A stretch of DNA of 64,000 nt from Schistosoma haematobium (GCF_000699445.3 NC_067196.1:558001-622000), one strand, 5' to 3'. Shown: positions 49,441 to 61,227, counted from the stretch's first letter. The notes: generated by a model from the sequence alone, not told the origin. Numbers and translations are program-made.

Positions 49441-49759
49441 AATAAGTTTAAATTCACTGTAATTTATCAATCTCTTATTAACATATGTGCATCCTTTACA
49501 GATTGTCTCGATATTACCTCAGTATATGGCAAGCCTATTTGGCCACTATATCATTTGTCTCCTCATTGTAACTCAAATACTTAATTCACTATGTTAATTT
49601 CGGTGTGCATTTCAGACTCTTAATTAATTTCAGTGTGTATGATCGAATGCATGTCTGTACATTAACCCTTAAACTATCCTCCTATTTGTTGCAATGTGCA
49701 AATAATCGATAATTTATCTACACACCATTAACTCTCAAAACTATATATATGGATTTTTT

Positions 49760-49760
49760 A

Positions 49761-49792
<32 letters not shown>

Positions 49793-49795
49793 ACT
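49760..49795. repeat. (AC)n microsatellite
   Basis: About 17 AC units. Confidence 0.95.
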
Positions 49796-50035
49796 CACTC
49801 ACTTTGCTTCATCGTGTGCTTGCTCGCTGTACGCTTGTGGATTTTTATTAATCACTAACACAATATTATCTCTACAACTGGTGTTCAGGTTTCTGAATGA
49901 TCTTGAGTAAATCCGTAGTTCTACTAGGAGATTAAGCCTACCTTAAATACACAGTTTACGGGGATATAACTTATTGAAGTCAGATATTGAGGACATTAGC
50001 CTCAACAAGTACATCAGCATTCAAAGAGCATATTG

Positions 50036-50150
50036 TAAGTGACTAGTAATGAAATCCAAGACACAGGTTTCGTCCTGTTTGAGGCTCATCAACTAGATAG
50101 ATCTACATACCAGTGTTCATCTAACACTCCACGACTCAAACCAATACCAT
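50036..50150 (-). repeat. SINE with hammerhead, core mutated (mirror)
   Basis: On minus: TTGATGAGCCTCAAACAGG, then ACGAAACCTGTGTCTTGG. Same C-to-T loss as 45600-45720. Confidence 0.75.
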
Positions 50151-50552
50151 ACAACTAACCAACTACTAAATCTCTCATCCATAGAAACATTCAATCAAAC
50201 AATACCTTCTTGTTTCTCTTTATTAGATATTTCTTGAAAATGACCTTCAGTTTTTTTATTTCTCTGTTGGTCATGACAATAGCAACCACATCCTGTAGAA
50301 AACTTACTCGCTTAGATTAAAGCGCTAACCAGAAAACATAATTCAATTGTGATATCTATAAACAGATTATTATGATTATTAATGAATAGACTTCCCTAAT
50401 GTGAGTGAAATTGATAGAGAACTAACATGATGATCAGTTCTAATCTTGAAGTGAAATATTGCTGTGATCAATATATACTTTCAAGCTGATTCATTTGAAG
50501 TAACAAAACTTCATTTATTTCATTAGAAAAAGTTATATATCCGTCTTTGGAT

Positions 50553-50951
50553 ATGTTATATCTCAAAGGGCCGCCGATTATAGGACAGTGACTTATTGTT
50601 CGGATCAAGGGATTCAGAATCTCGATAAACTATTCTGGTCCGTTGTCCCCGACTCAGCTAACGCGATGAAGAAGTCTGGGTAAGGCGTCGAAATTGTATT
50701 TTACAGGCAAACAGCAGCACACAAGTCAGGTCAGTTCAAGTCAATCAGGCACACAAGTCAAGCGTATTTATACAAATATTTACAATCCATATTGTCATAG
50801 TAAAATGTTTTGAAACATCAATCACTAAGTTCATCAATCGACAACCATTTAAATATTTAATCGATAAGTTCGTCAATCGACTTCTATTTAATCATTTAAT
50901 CGATAAGATAAAATACAAAATATGAGTTTTGGGGATCTATCGTCCCCAACA
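50553..50951 (-). mobile_element. Solo LTR in right arm of repeat 3
   Basis: On minus it starts TGTTGGGGACGATAGATCC and ends GAGATATAACA, giving TGTT...AACA ends, with TATA-like GTATAAATACGC inside. Typical of a gypsy-type LTR. The flanking 5 bases differ (ggata, agaaa), so no target duplication is visible. Confidence 0.7.
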
Positions 50952-51059
50952 AGAAACATTTCAGTAAGAGTAGGGATTTGTGAAAATTTGAGTAATTTAA
51001 TAGTTGAATTGATGAGTTAATTAAAGCTAGTCGATTATGGAAAACCTGAAATCATTGGA

Positions 51060-51235
51060 CGGTGGAGTAATATCGTGGAGTGCTTGAAAGTGGACATATA
51101 CACTGTTGGGTGCTGATCAGTTAAACGGTCTATAAGTTAGGTGATCTATCACGAGACAGAGAGTTCCTGGGTTCGAATCCCGCCTGTGAGGTCATGATGA
51201 CGCTTTGCTGACTTATTGAAATTTCAGAAATACAT
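51060..51235 (+). repeat. tRNA-derived SINE head
   Basis: Contains a perfect box B, GGGTTCGAATCCC, and a box A-like region 50 bases upstream. The ribozyme region is missing or decayed. It is private to the right arm of inverted repeat 3. Confidence 0.7.
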
Positions 51236-52314
51236 CCCCCTTCTATAATATTAATTATAGTTGACATTCTGGACTCATTTTAAATAGTTGATCATTGAAA
51301 ATCAAAAATCATTAGACTGCGGTTTTGTCTTAGTATGAGACTTCAAAGCAGTGAGTAATCATGATGTAATACAGGATAACTATATGTCACACAGAGTCTT
51401 CAATATACTTGTCCAGCACCTAGTTTAATTAGCTAATATAATCAGAAGGAGGGTTTTGTAAAGATTGTAGTGGTATTCAGTATTTTTGATCAAATTTCTT
51501 GTTCATTTATATGTCAATAACACTTAAATGAATGTGATTTTCATTGGAGATTTCTATTTAGGCATAAATATGTTTTTTATTGCATACTGTCAATCAGTGG
51601 AATAAGAAACATGCATGCTGGTAGTGAATACGACACGATGAAACTATAATGTCTGAAAACCTTTGAGCGACGTTAATGTCACCTTCAGAATGAGGGTTAT
51701 AAACCAATGTGAAGAACAAAGATTATGATTTACAGTTGATGACTAAGTTTAGGAATTAGATGAAAGGGTTTTCATCACGAAATGACATGAACTACAATGC
51801 CAAAAACGCTATTTAGCCAAATGGATGAATGAGTTTTGCGCTCAACTCCAAGATCTATTCTCTCATCACTTTGAGATCAGTTAAAAATTCAAAACAGTAG
51901 ACCTGTGACACGAAGAGATCGAGTATAAATTCCTTTGTAAGCTATTATGATCAGTTTTATGTCATACTGACATTTATTAGTTAGAATCAATGTAGAATTT
52001 AATTTATCTCGTGAGGTAATTGAAAGGTGAATTATGGAAACCATCTACCATTTAACGTTACTGAATTTTCGAAATCCATTCTCGTATTTGACCAATTTAA
52101 CGCACTTATTCAACAACGTGATTTAAGTGGATGATTGTATACGAGGATTAGTGACATATATATATATCTTAATGGCCATCAGAACCGAAGAAGAAACTTG
52201 CTTCAGATGAGGAGTCAACATAAAGCTACTAAACTGTATTCATAGCAATTCATTTATCAAACTATAGATAATCTATTACATCTAGCAGAAGGGTTTTTGT
52301 ACATAATATAGTAT

Positions 52315-52425
52315 TTTCAATAGTCGAGATGATGAGTCAGTTGAAGCTAAACCACCATGGAAAACCTCGAAGCATTGGATGGCCGTTTCGTTCTAATGTG
52401 GGATTCCTCAGCAGTGCGCATCATC
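52315..52425 (-). repeat. SINE with weakened hammerhead (mirror)
   Basis: Mirror of 43430-43560 with the same ribozyme sequence. The identity over this block is the clearest evidence that the arms of inverted repeat 3 share one origin. Confidence 0.7.
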
Positions 52426-52689
52426 ATCATTATCTTTACACTATGCATTCTCTGTCCAAACTCTCTTCATTTCGAACATTCTTGGCCTTCTGCCACTAGG
52501 TATTTCACATTTGATTGATGATACATACTACTTATATCTGTCAACATCAGTAGCATACACCACATAAGTAAATATATGAATAGTTATACAACTAAATCTG
52601 TAGGATTCAAAAAATGGGAATATACCAAAAAGAACAGACAATCGTTAACTAGTTTCGAAATTCAAACACATTGTAGTGAATGACAACAC

Positions 52690-52760
52690 AAACCGGAACA
52701 ACCAAACATCCAATGCTTCCAGATTTTCTATGGTAATCTAACTTTAATCGACTCATGAAT
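52690..52760 (+). repeat. SINE 3' tail
   Basis: 'aatgcttccagattttctat' and 'atcgactcatgaatttaac' match the common tail of the hammerhead SINEs. Confidence 0.6.
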
Positions 52761-53523
52761 TTAACTATTAAATTACAACCAAACTATTTGAATGCAAATT
52801 TACACAATCTCTTAGTAAAATCTGAAAACCATACAGTAAATATTTCATTTTATGCAAAATGTCTTTCAATCGTCTTAGATTTTATTATTCCTTCATTTCC
52901 AAACCAATCACTATCTGTCCTCGTTTTCTTCTCGTCAATCTTCTCAATCTTCTTCTACCAGACATTCCATTTTCGATTAATAATGCATATTCTTTTTATC
53001 TGTCAACATCAATAACGCACACTACAATATGACTACATATTCTGAAAATAATAATTACAGAATTCACACCAGTTTGACAGGAGCATGATCCATTTGATAT
53101 AAATAGTAACATTAGATGTTCAGAATAAACATGTGATAGAAGAAAGTTTTAAGTATATCAGTTCAGTAGTTGTTTAAGTAGTACATGTATTACAGCGATC
53201 CAATGTATCAGTCGGGAAATTTTAATATTTCTTAAATGGACAGCCTGTTGATTTATGAACGGTGTAATTAAGGTCAATTCGTGTGCCAGATCGAAATAAT
53301 GATAATTATCTACAACTAGAGAGATTAAAAGGAAAACAGAGAGCACGGAACAACAAAGCAGTAATTACCAAAATATATCAATCAGGTCTACCAAAATGCG
53401 TGTGTCATGTGGCTCAGTGATATATTGTCAATGTTCAAATGATTTAAAATTTCTGGGGACGGTGTTAACATAAAGTGACAGCAAGTAAGTGGTTTTACTT
53501 AGGGAATGCACTAATAAAAATGG

Positions 53524-54000
53524 CTAAAAATTTAAAGTTCCTATAATATCACTTGTGAAATTAGATACACTTACAGGTGCTAGAACATTCAGTGCATATT
53601 CAGAGGAGCAGTATGCATCGATGCAGCGAGCAAATAATGGGAGTGATTTTATCGTACGGATAGATTGTAGTAGGTTATTCCAGAGTCTAGAACATTTACA
53701 GGTGAAGTAATTCATATAAATAGATGATTTAGAATAAGTTTGTTTCACTAGTGCCAAGGAATTACGGATGTCATAATGAGAAGTTTCTGCATATTGATTC
53801 ATGTAATGTCAAGAAATTACTCCTAAGCTCCAGTTGATTTTTTTGAAAAAATGTGCGATATAAGCTGTGGAGCGTCTATTTACAAATGGAACTTGAAAAT
53901 TTGTATTTTTTTTAACGAGTAAAACATCTTTTATACAGTCAATAGTTTTAATATACATCAGAGACAAAAGTAATAAATAACAAAGAAAAACATCAATATG
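53524..54000 (-). pseudogene. C-terminal end of a non-LTR reverse transcriptase
   Basis: On minus the frame reads NTNFQVPFVNRRST, AHFFKKINWS, one stop near 53815, then SHYDIRNSLALVKQTYSKS, LWNNLLQSIRTIKSLPLF and a stop at 53524. The last residues of CR1/jockey-like RTs have this R-----S-------LWN-L pattern. A different family from the 847-codon gene, and a 5'-truncated relic. It is cut at its upstream side by the SR2 element whose tail starts at about 54061. A short matching piece lies at 57980-58115 (plus). Confidence 0.7.
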
Positions 54001-54074
54001 TTGTTCCTTTTTAAGTTCAATCTATACAATAAGATAAGAACTTCTTTTTGCACAGATTCAACTTACTTACTTAC

Positions 54075-55116
54075 TTACTTACGCATGTTACTCCCAATGG
54101 AGCACAGGCCGCCGACCAGCATTCTCCAACCCACTCTGTCCTGGGCCTCCTTTTCTAATTCCATCCAATTCTTGTTCATCTTTTTCATGTCTATTTCCAT
54201 TTCTCGGCGTAATGTGTTCTTTGGTCTTCCACTCCTCTTTTGGCCTTGAGGATTCCATGTGAGTGCTTGTCTTGTGACGCAGTTGGGTGCTTTCCTCAAT
54301 GTGTGTCCTATCCACTTCCAGCGCTTCTTTCTGATTTCTTCCTCCGCTGGGATCTGGTTTGTTCACTCCCACAGTACGTTGTTGCTAAAAGTGTCCGGCC
54401 AACGGATCTGAAGTATTTTGGGTAGACAACTGTTAATAAACACCTGTATCTTCTGGATGATGGCTTTTGTAGTTCTTCAGGTTTCTGCCCCATACAGTAG
54501 AACTGTCTTGACATTTGTATTGAAAATCCTGACCTTGGTGTTGGTTGACAGTTGCTTTGAGTTCCAGATGTTCCTCAGTTGTAAATATGCTGCTCTTGCT
54601 TTGCCGATCCTCGCCTTCACATCTGCATCAGATCCACTATATTCATCAATGATGCTGCCCAAATATGTAAAGGTTTTTACATCTTCCAAATCTTCTCCGT
54701 CAATCGTGATTGGATCGATGCATGCTGTGTTGTATCGGAGAATCTTGCTCTTCCCTTTGTGTATATTGAGACCTACTGCTGTTGAGACTGCTGCTACACT
54801 GTTTGTCTTCTCCTGCATTTGTTGATGCGTTTGGGATAGAAGGGCCAGATCATCTGTGAAGTCCAGATCGTCCAACTGCATCCTAGATGTCCATTGTATC
54901 CCGTGCTTCCCTTCAGATGTTGACGTCTTCATGATCCAGTCGATCATTAGGAGAAAGAGAAAGGGGTTAGAGTAAGCAACCTTGCCTAACACCGGTCTTC
55001 ACTTCGAACGACTTTGTCAACTGTCCTCCATGCACGATTTTGCAGTGTAATCCATCATATGAACTCTGTATGATATTGACTATCTTCTGAGGCACGCCGT
55101 AGTGTCGAAGAAGTCC
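54075..55116 (-). pseudogene. SR2-like RT, second part and C-terminus
   Basis: After frameshifts near 55100 and 54990 the RT continues: GVRQGCLLSPFLFLLMIDW, then LDDLDFTDDLALLSQ (catalytic box, FTDD instead of FADD), SKILRYNT, FTYLGSIIDEYSGSDADVK and LLYGAET with a stop, then [15 protein letters not shown] and [18 protein letters not shown]. At least three breaks. A dead copy, but the order of RTE blocks is complete. Confidence 0.85.
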
Positions 55117-56690
55117 TCATAGTGTTGTTCTGTCCACGCTATCAAATGCTTTTTCGCAGTCAATGAAGTTGATGTAGAGTGATGAATTCCATTCAATTGA
55201 TTGTTCCACAATGATCCGTAGAGTTGCGATTTGGTCTGTACACGATCTATCCTTACGGAATCCTGCCTGTTGGTCACGAAGTTGGGCGTCTACGCAGTCC
55301 TTCATCCTGTTTAACAATACTCTGTTGAAGACTTTTCCTGGTATTGAGAGAAGAGTGATGCTCCTGTAGTTATCACACTTGCTGAGATCGCCTTTCTTCG
55401 GTATTTTGATCAGGAATCCTTCTTTCCAGTCTTGTGGTACTTGTTCCTCATCCCAAATCTTATTGAAGGGAATGTGGAGTATCCTTGCCGTTGCCGCTAC
55501 GTCTTCTTTTAGTGCCTCTGCTGGAATGTTATCTGGTCCTGCTGCTTTGCCACTCTTGATTTGTCTGATGGCCATGCTGATTTCTTCAATTGTTGGTGGG
55601 CCAACGTTGATTGGGAGGTCCGTGGGTGCTGCTCCGATGTTGGGTGGGTTCAGTGGAGCTGGTCGATTCAAGAGTTCTTTGAAGTGTTCTACCCACCTGT
55701 TTTGTTGCTCTTCAATGTTGGTGATTACCTCACCTTCCTTGCTTTTCACTGGTCGTTCTGGTTTGCGGCGATTTCCAGAGAGTTTCTTTGTTATGTCATA
55801 CAGTTGTCTCATGTTCCCTTCTCTTGCAGCCTTTTCCGCCGTCGTTGCTAAATCTTCCACATATTCACGTTTGTCGATTCTGATACTCCTCTTCACTTGT
55901 TTGTTTACTTCTGTGTATTCAGCTTGTGCTTTGGCTTTTTCTGCTCTTGTTCGACTGGTATTGATTGCTGCCTTCTTGTTCCTCCTTTCTTGAATCTTAT
56001 CCAGTGTATCAACAGTGATCCATTCCTTGTGATGGTGCTTCTTGTGGCCCAGGACCTCATGACATGTTGAAGTGATTGCCTCTTTGATCCCCTTCCAGTT
56101 GGTCTCCATAGTAGTTCCTTCTCCATTGAGTAGATCATAAAAGGCCTGGAACTTATTGCTGTGGACTATCTTGAGTTTGTTGAGTTTGTCAGTATCCGAC
56201 CCATTCTCCAGTGCTACTTGAGTTTCAATTTCATCTTGTCGACCAGCAAGTGATGATCTGATGACATAACAGCTTCTCTTTTGGTTCTCACGTCTTCCAT
56301 CGTACTCCTGAACTTTTGTTGATGCAGATATGTTCGATTTGGTTTTGTTTAGTGTGAGACGGTGAAGTCAATGTGGTGTAGCTGTTGGTAGGCGAGTAGC
56401 TTTGGATGATGTTCATTGTAATGCCCTCTTTCCTTGTTTTTAAGGAAGCTTTGATGATCCTTGGTCCATGGGATTCCCATCCTATAAATGCATTATATGC
56501 TTGTTTGGACAGCATCAATGCAACTCCTTGTGTATGTGGGGCATTTTCTTCTTCATGGCCGGAGTATAACAGAAGCTCTCCTGAAGTTAGTCGTTGTTGT
56601 CCAACTTGAGTTCAATGTGTTTCACTGATCCCAAGTACCTCTAGGTTGTATCTTCTCATTTCTGCAGCGATTTGGAAGATTGAAGCCAAA
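55117..56690 (-). pseudogene. SR2-like endonuclease and RT, first part
   Basis: Minus strand. The endonuclease block (AAEMRRYNLEVLGISETH, one stop, then WESHGPRIIKASLKTR) is followed by a jump from SYSPTN directly to TLTSPSHTKQNQIEHICIN, so the GDFN motif segment is deleted. The SDHHLLV motif is present near 56255. The linker and RT start form a 330-codon open frame (56109-55117) with TNIEEQQNRWVEHFKELLNR, SGKAAGPDNIPAEAL, WKEGFLIKIPKKGDLSKC, NYRSITLLSIPGKVFNR and NFIDCEKAFDSVDR. This copy cannot make an active endonuclease. Confidence 0.88.
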
Positions 56691-57386
56691 CATTTAAAAC
56701 ATTTTTGACAATCACAATAACATTTTCAAGATTATATTTTTTATTCATAATGCAACGTAACTACCATACAATTTAGAATTCACATTGGGGATAATATTAA
56801 ACATAAAAATTTCATCGGTGTCAAGTGTAACCTTACAATTTGCCTAGTTTTGTTAACTTGTAATTAGTCATCTGATTCTTTTTTTTATATTTCCACACTT
56901 TTCAAAGATTTTAATCATGAGATACGAACACTGGTCTGGATCTAGTGTAGACTGATCATGTATGTTTAGTACAAAGCATCATTTTGTTTTGTTTTGTCTG
57001 GAGTTAAAGCAATTGAAGATAGTTTGAAAAATTCTGTATCCTCAATATCCCAAAAAAGGAGTCAAGATCAATCAGGAATTGAACAAAAATCAGTATGAAT
57101 ATTTCCAACAATCCACATACAGAACTGTCGTCGGTATCCTTGGAAGACAATGATTGTTTGTTAGTCATACAGTATTTTTTTATTAACTTGCTTATCCATA
57201 TATGCACCAAAAAATAATCCTGAAGTGACCATATTCTTTGAAACGTTGTCATAAGAGATGAGCATTTGACCACATCATTACATGTAAATTTGAGAATAAA
57301 CATGATAACTTGTATGCAAAGGCGATTCGTATTGAAATGTACATCATATAGATATTTCATTATCTATTATACCGTCATTATTTCAG

Positions 57387-57437
57387 AAGAATTTATTGCT
57401 GTCAGATGGTCTCTCACTCAAAATCTCATTGATACAC
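57387..57437 (+). pseudogene. 51-base exon-like block (copy 1)
   Basis: Acceptor CATTATTTCAG, donor CAC|GTAAGT. Read in phase 1 it gives EFIAVRWSLTQNLIDT. The equivalent block in copy 2 (63570-63614) gives GLIVVKLSLKGEDK. Both lengths are multiples of three and both have the same phase at each end, as is typical of micro-exons. Function unknown. Confidence 0.45.
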
Positions 57438-57554
57438 GTAAGTGAACACATTGAAAGTATAAACACCTACATCCTCACTCATTGTGATTACTCACAGTTT
57501 GTGCAATTCCATTCTTCTCAGAAACTGAAAGTGAAATAACTTTTACGTATCTGT

Positions 57555-57619
57555 AAAATGAAGGTATAACCGTTTGTGAAATCCATTCACCGTCTGGTTG
57601 CACCAGTCAGAGCTTTAAG
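57555..57619 (+). pseudogene. Exon-like block NEGxTxCEIHSP (copy 1)
   Basis: Frame NEGITVCEIHSPSGCTSQSF, ending before GTTAGT. Copy 2 at 63736 reads NEGLTKCEIHSP and keeps a TTTTTCTAG acceptor; here the acceptor AG is destroyed (ctgta). Differences between copies are mostly silent over NEG-T-CEIHSP. Broken in this copy. Confidence 0.45.
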
Positions 57620-57715
57620 GTTAGTTGAAATGAACTGGAAAAGACTATAAACGACGAGCAATAAATAGATAAATCAAGTCACAATTTCATTTCACTTGTG
57701 GAAGAATGAATGCAG

Positions 57716-57815
57716 AGGTTCATTTCCGTTTTCACGCTTCAATGGAGCTTGACGAAGAGTCTGTATTGCAAAATAGATGAATTGTGTTTTATGTTCGTCA
57801 CAAAGTCACATCTGT
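57716..57815 (+). pseudogene. Exon-like block HFRxxASM (copy 1), with stop
   Basis: After GAATGCAG the phase 1 frame reads VHFRFHASMELDEESVLQNR, then TGA (57778-57780), then IVFYVRHKVTSV. Copy 2 (63883-64000) keeps the frame open with IHFRLNASMKLDDKSLLQNK and YVRHKV. The stop marks copy 1 as a probable pseudogene. Confidence 0.5.
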
Positions 57816-57979
57816 ACAGAACACATTTATCTACACTTCCATTCATTGCACAGTCATTCGTATAACTGGTCCTTTCAAATTAAGAAACTGTTAACAATAC
57901 ATATCTGAAGCTATTGATTTCTCATCTACAACAAATAAGCACTGTGGTCAGAGTTAGTTGATCGACTGAAATATCCATA

Positions 57980-58115
57980 TATCTTACGTAGCAAAATAAA
58001 ATTTCAAGTTCCATTTGTAAATAGACGCTCCACATCTTATATCGCACATTTTTTCAAAAAAATCAACTGGAGCTTTGGAGTAATTTCTTGACATCACGCT
58101 GAATCTATGTGTACT
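57980..58115 (+). pseudogene. Short non-LTR RT fragment
   Basis: Frame KFQVPFVNRRSTSYIAHFFK, then WSFGVIS. Inverted relative to, and nearly identical with, part of the relic at 53524-54000. Confidence 0.65.
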
Positions 58116-58544
58116 TGTTCTTACTGCTTACTTTGAGGAAATACAAAGTTCATACATGAGAATGTCAGATTGTTGGGGTTGGTTTGAAGAATGCTCCTCT
58201 AATATTCCATCTCTCTTCACCAACGTTTGTGTTGCAATAACAAAGCGAGAAAGTCTGTCTTGATAATGTAGGTAAACTAGCTTGAAACCTATGTCCAAGT
58301 ATTACTTTTAACTGACTCCAACTATCCAACATCAGAACATGGTACAAATGTTTGAATGTGGATCATATTACAGTTCGATCTTTGAGATATAAAGATATGT
58401 ATAAATGACCAGATAGGTATGATATTTGTCATTGCTCTGTATTGAATTAATCGTCAATACTAGTCACTACATTTATCCACAAGTAACTTATTGTTGTGCA
58501 TCTTTTTGTAAATTGACCAAATTGATAGATTCTTAACGACGGAT

Positions 58545-59300
58545 AACTTACTTACGCTTGTTAGTCCTAATGGAGCATTGGACGCCAAACAGCATTCTCC
58601 AACCCATTTATTCTAATCTGGGCCTTCCCTTTGAGGTCTATCCAATTGATGTTCATTGTTCTCATGTCTGTCTCCATTTCTCGGCCCAATGTGTTCTTTG
58701 GTTTACCTCTCCTCCGTCGACCTCCAGGATTCCATGTGAGGGCTTGCCTTGTGACACAGTTGCGTGCTTTCCTCAATGTGTGTTTTATCCACTTCCAGCT
58801 CTTCTTTTATTTGATTCATTCGTCAGCTGGAATCTATTTTTCTCTCCCTTGGTAGGTTGTTGCTGATAATATCTGGCTAACGGGTTCGAAGTATTTTGCG
58901 TAGATGTCTGTTAATAAACACTTGTATCTTCAGGATGAATACTTCCGTAGTTCTCCTGGTTTCCCCCATACAGTAGAACTGCGTTCACATTTGAATCAGA
59001 TCCACCATGTTCATCAATGAAACTGTCCAAATATGTGAGAATTTTTAATTTTTCCGAATCTCCATCAATTGTGATTGCATTGGTGCATTCTGTGTTGTAT
59101 CGAAGAATCTGGCCTTTCCAGTTGTGTATATTGAGACTTACTACCGTCGAGACTGTGCTAATCTGATCGTCTACTCCTGCATTTGTTGTTGCGTGTGCGA
59201 TAGAAAAGTAGGTTTAAGTCCGATCATCGGCAAAGTCTAGATCATCCAGCTGCATCCTAGATGTCCACTGTATCTCGTGCTTCGTCAAAACGTTTTCAAT
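58545..59300 (-). pseudogene. Second SR2-like RT fragment
   Basis: On minus: HEIQWTSRMQLDDLDFADD, later [31 protein letters not shown] and a short (ACTT)n tail (AAGT on minus) at 58545-58556. A 5'-truncated relative of 54061-56690 with several gaps and frameshifts. Confidence 0.85.
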
Positions 59301-59785
59301 TTATGACCAAGCATCAGTGATAAATCGGATATCTCTGTGTATCCTTGTGTGACAGCAAAGCATCATTTTCATATATATCTCATTGAATAAACTTTGAGAG
59401 TTATTTGCAGTCAAGTAATCAGAATAGATTATATCCCCTGAGTTTCAGAATTCCTTTTGTATTTAATGTATATACATTCTGAAGATAATAATTATAGAAC
59501 TCGTGCCACTAGTTTACAGACGTGATCAGCATTTAGACTGTGTTTGTCTTTGATTTGATTACCATTTCTGTTGGCGTTTTAGTTAATTACGATATTAAGC
59601 TGGTATATGTAATTCGTGAGGTTAACTAAACTTGTACGTTTTAAAACAGACTGTAAACACCGAACATCGTCTAACTCAATCATAAAACCTTCTCAATAAC
59701 ATCGATTCGAAACGTGTTTATCAGGTTGTTCATACCAACGTGGCTGTCAGGCTATTTACCATTTCATCTTCGAGTGTTCATCCAC

Positions 59786-59941
59786 GGAGGAATTCATCTG
59801 ATTTCTATGGCAAAACTAACACGAATTTCAACATCAGATGATATTTCAAAATGTATTCGATCTCTTATCAAATCTGATCGCCCCAACCCAACAACTGTAT
59901 CCAACTTCAATCAACATTCAACACAGACACCCATCTGGTAA
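59786..59941 (+). pseudogene. Exon-like frame, copy C
   Basis: Frame GGIHLISMAKLTRIST, SDDISKCIRSLIKSDR, NFNQHSTQTPIW and TAA. Aligns with copies A and B over about 50 residues. No clear AG acceptor at the start (tccacgg). Likely a decayed or alternative exon of the same unit. Confidence 0.38.
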
Positions 59942-61207
59942 ACAGTCGAGTGCGTCTATCCAGAATATCGTGTAGCGATGAATTTCTCTGCCATAGTGAT
60001 TGAAATAAAACGAAACAAAGAATGTGATGTGGAGTTTTTCATGAAAATGATGATTGTTCGTAGATTCACATTCAATAAACATGAGAAGTATCAACTAGTT
60101 CAGTCTAAACGTTTCTAGATTATTATAATTATGAGTCCCACCGCTATAAAATCTACGAAAGTGACATCTCGAGGATTCTCTAAGGTAATGAATACTAATT
60201 TAAAATTAGATGGTAAATGTACACAGCGTTTATTCATAGCTGATGCTAAATCTATTCAAAAATGATAGAGAATTTTATTCATTTTTCTGCTGTGTGTTTG
60301 TCAGTGATTGTCAGTCATATGAATGAATCATTAGAAAGCGACATTCCTTTCTATACTCAAAGTCAATAGAGAACATCAGATAACCTGATGATTAAGATAA
60401 AATATGGTCATAAACAACAGAATCTTTGATCATTGACATTTCTACAAACAACAAATGAGGTCGACAGACAGATATCGGCATATCACACAATCACATATAG
60501 TTCATCACTTATTTTCATCAGTGTTAGTTTAAGAGAAATATTGTTTTATGCCAAAACGCATAGTAGATTAGAAGAACTAAAATAGCTGGGCTGATTATGT
60601 GGAATATTCAAACACATTTTCGTGATTGAATTGACAAGGTACAGCACACAGTGTGAACGGTTTCACGAGTACGAAAATAGCACGTGTTGTGTTTACGTCA
60701 AACGAATACAGTTCATCGAGGATAGTATGATCCTGATGGATAATCTTAATTTCTGCATCCGTTCAAATACACTTTTGTATTGTTTACCACATAATGGTCC
60801 CCAGTAAATTAGGGATTTGAAAGATGAGTGTCCATTTAACTAAAGTGGAGAGGATGAAATACAAACAAGTGAAACAATAAACAGTCAGTGATATACATTA
60901 TGGAACCGAAATCACGCAACAATATATCTCTATGATTATCACTAATTAGCTAAGTCAAATGACATAGGTTTAGAGAAATTCTCCAGAAATAATTATCGGT
61001 TTATATTCAGCTCATCATCAGTTGTGTCTGCAACGCATATTCGACTGGCTCTTCAGGAAAGTGAACTAATTAAATTACTCTGCATACTCAGAGCATTTAA
61101 ATCTGCAATGTCCACGTTAGCCCAATCCACTTCATTTCCAATGAACTCCACTTCAATATGTTTCAATGCATTTGGCAATTTTGTAAACCGCTCTATTTTT
61201 ATCACAG

Positions 61208-61227
61208 ACTACTACTACTACTACTAC
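61208..61227. repeat. (ACT)n microsatellite
   Basis: About six ACT units. It has expanded at the point where the matching right-arm sequence (about 10567) has just ACTACTAC. Confidence 0.9.

Larger units (their letters stand above)
49256..52635 (-). repeat. Large inverted repeat 3, right arm
   Basis: Mirror of 43215-46043. It carries its own private LTR at 50553-50951, an extra SINE head (51060-51235) and about 0.5 kb of extra sequence at 49520-50036. The spacer between the arms is about 3.2 kb. Confidence 0.85.
54061..56690 (-). mobile_element. SR2-like (RTE clade) non-LTR retrotransposon, near full length
   Basis: Extends from the endonuclease start (56690) to an (ACTT)n tail at 54061-54081, (AAGT)n on minus, which is characteristic of RTE 3' ends. 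Endonuclease and RT are both present but damaged. See the two coding entries. The 5' end is truncated just before the conserved IAAEMRRYNLEVLGISE block. Confidence 0.88.
57230..57860 (+). repeat. Direct duplication, copy 1 (pseudogene-like locus)
   Basis: Matches 63360-64000 in order and in the same orientation, about 6.15 kb apart: 'aacttgtatgcaaaggcg', 'tttcattatctatt', 'gaaatccattcaccgt' and 'tatgttcgtcacaaagtcac'. The blocks with open frames (57387-57437, 57555-57619, 57716-) are the best conserved. This copy has a stop in the last block. Confidence 0.75.

Noticed and set aside
51165..51200. tRNA gene suggested by a perfect box B
   Set aside because: No cloverleaf with paired acceptor stem could be formed; it is the head of a tRNA-derived SINE.
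55379..55993. 204-codon plus-strand frame
   Set aside because: Antisense shadow of the SR2 reverse transcriptase on the minus strand.
57004..57360. 118-codon minus-strand frame
   Set aside because: Antisense to the duplicated locus and not kept in the second copy.
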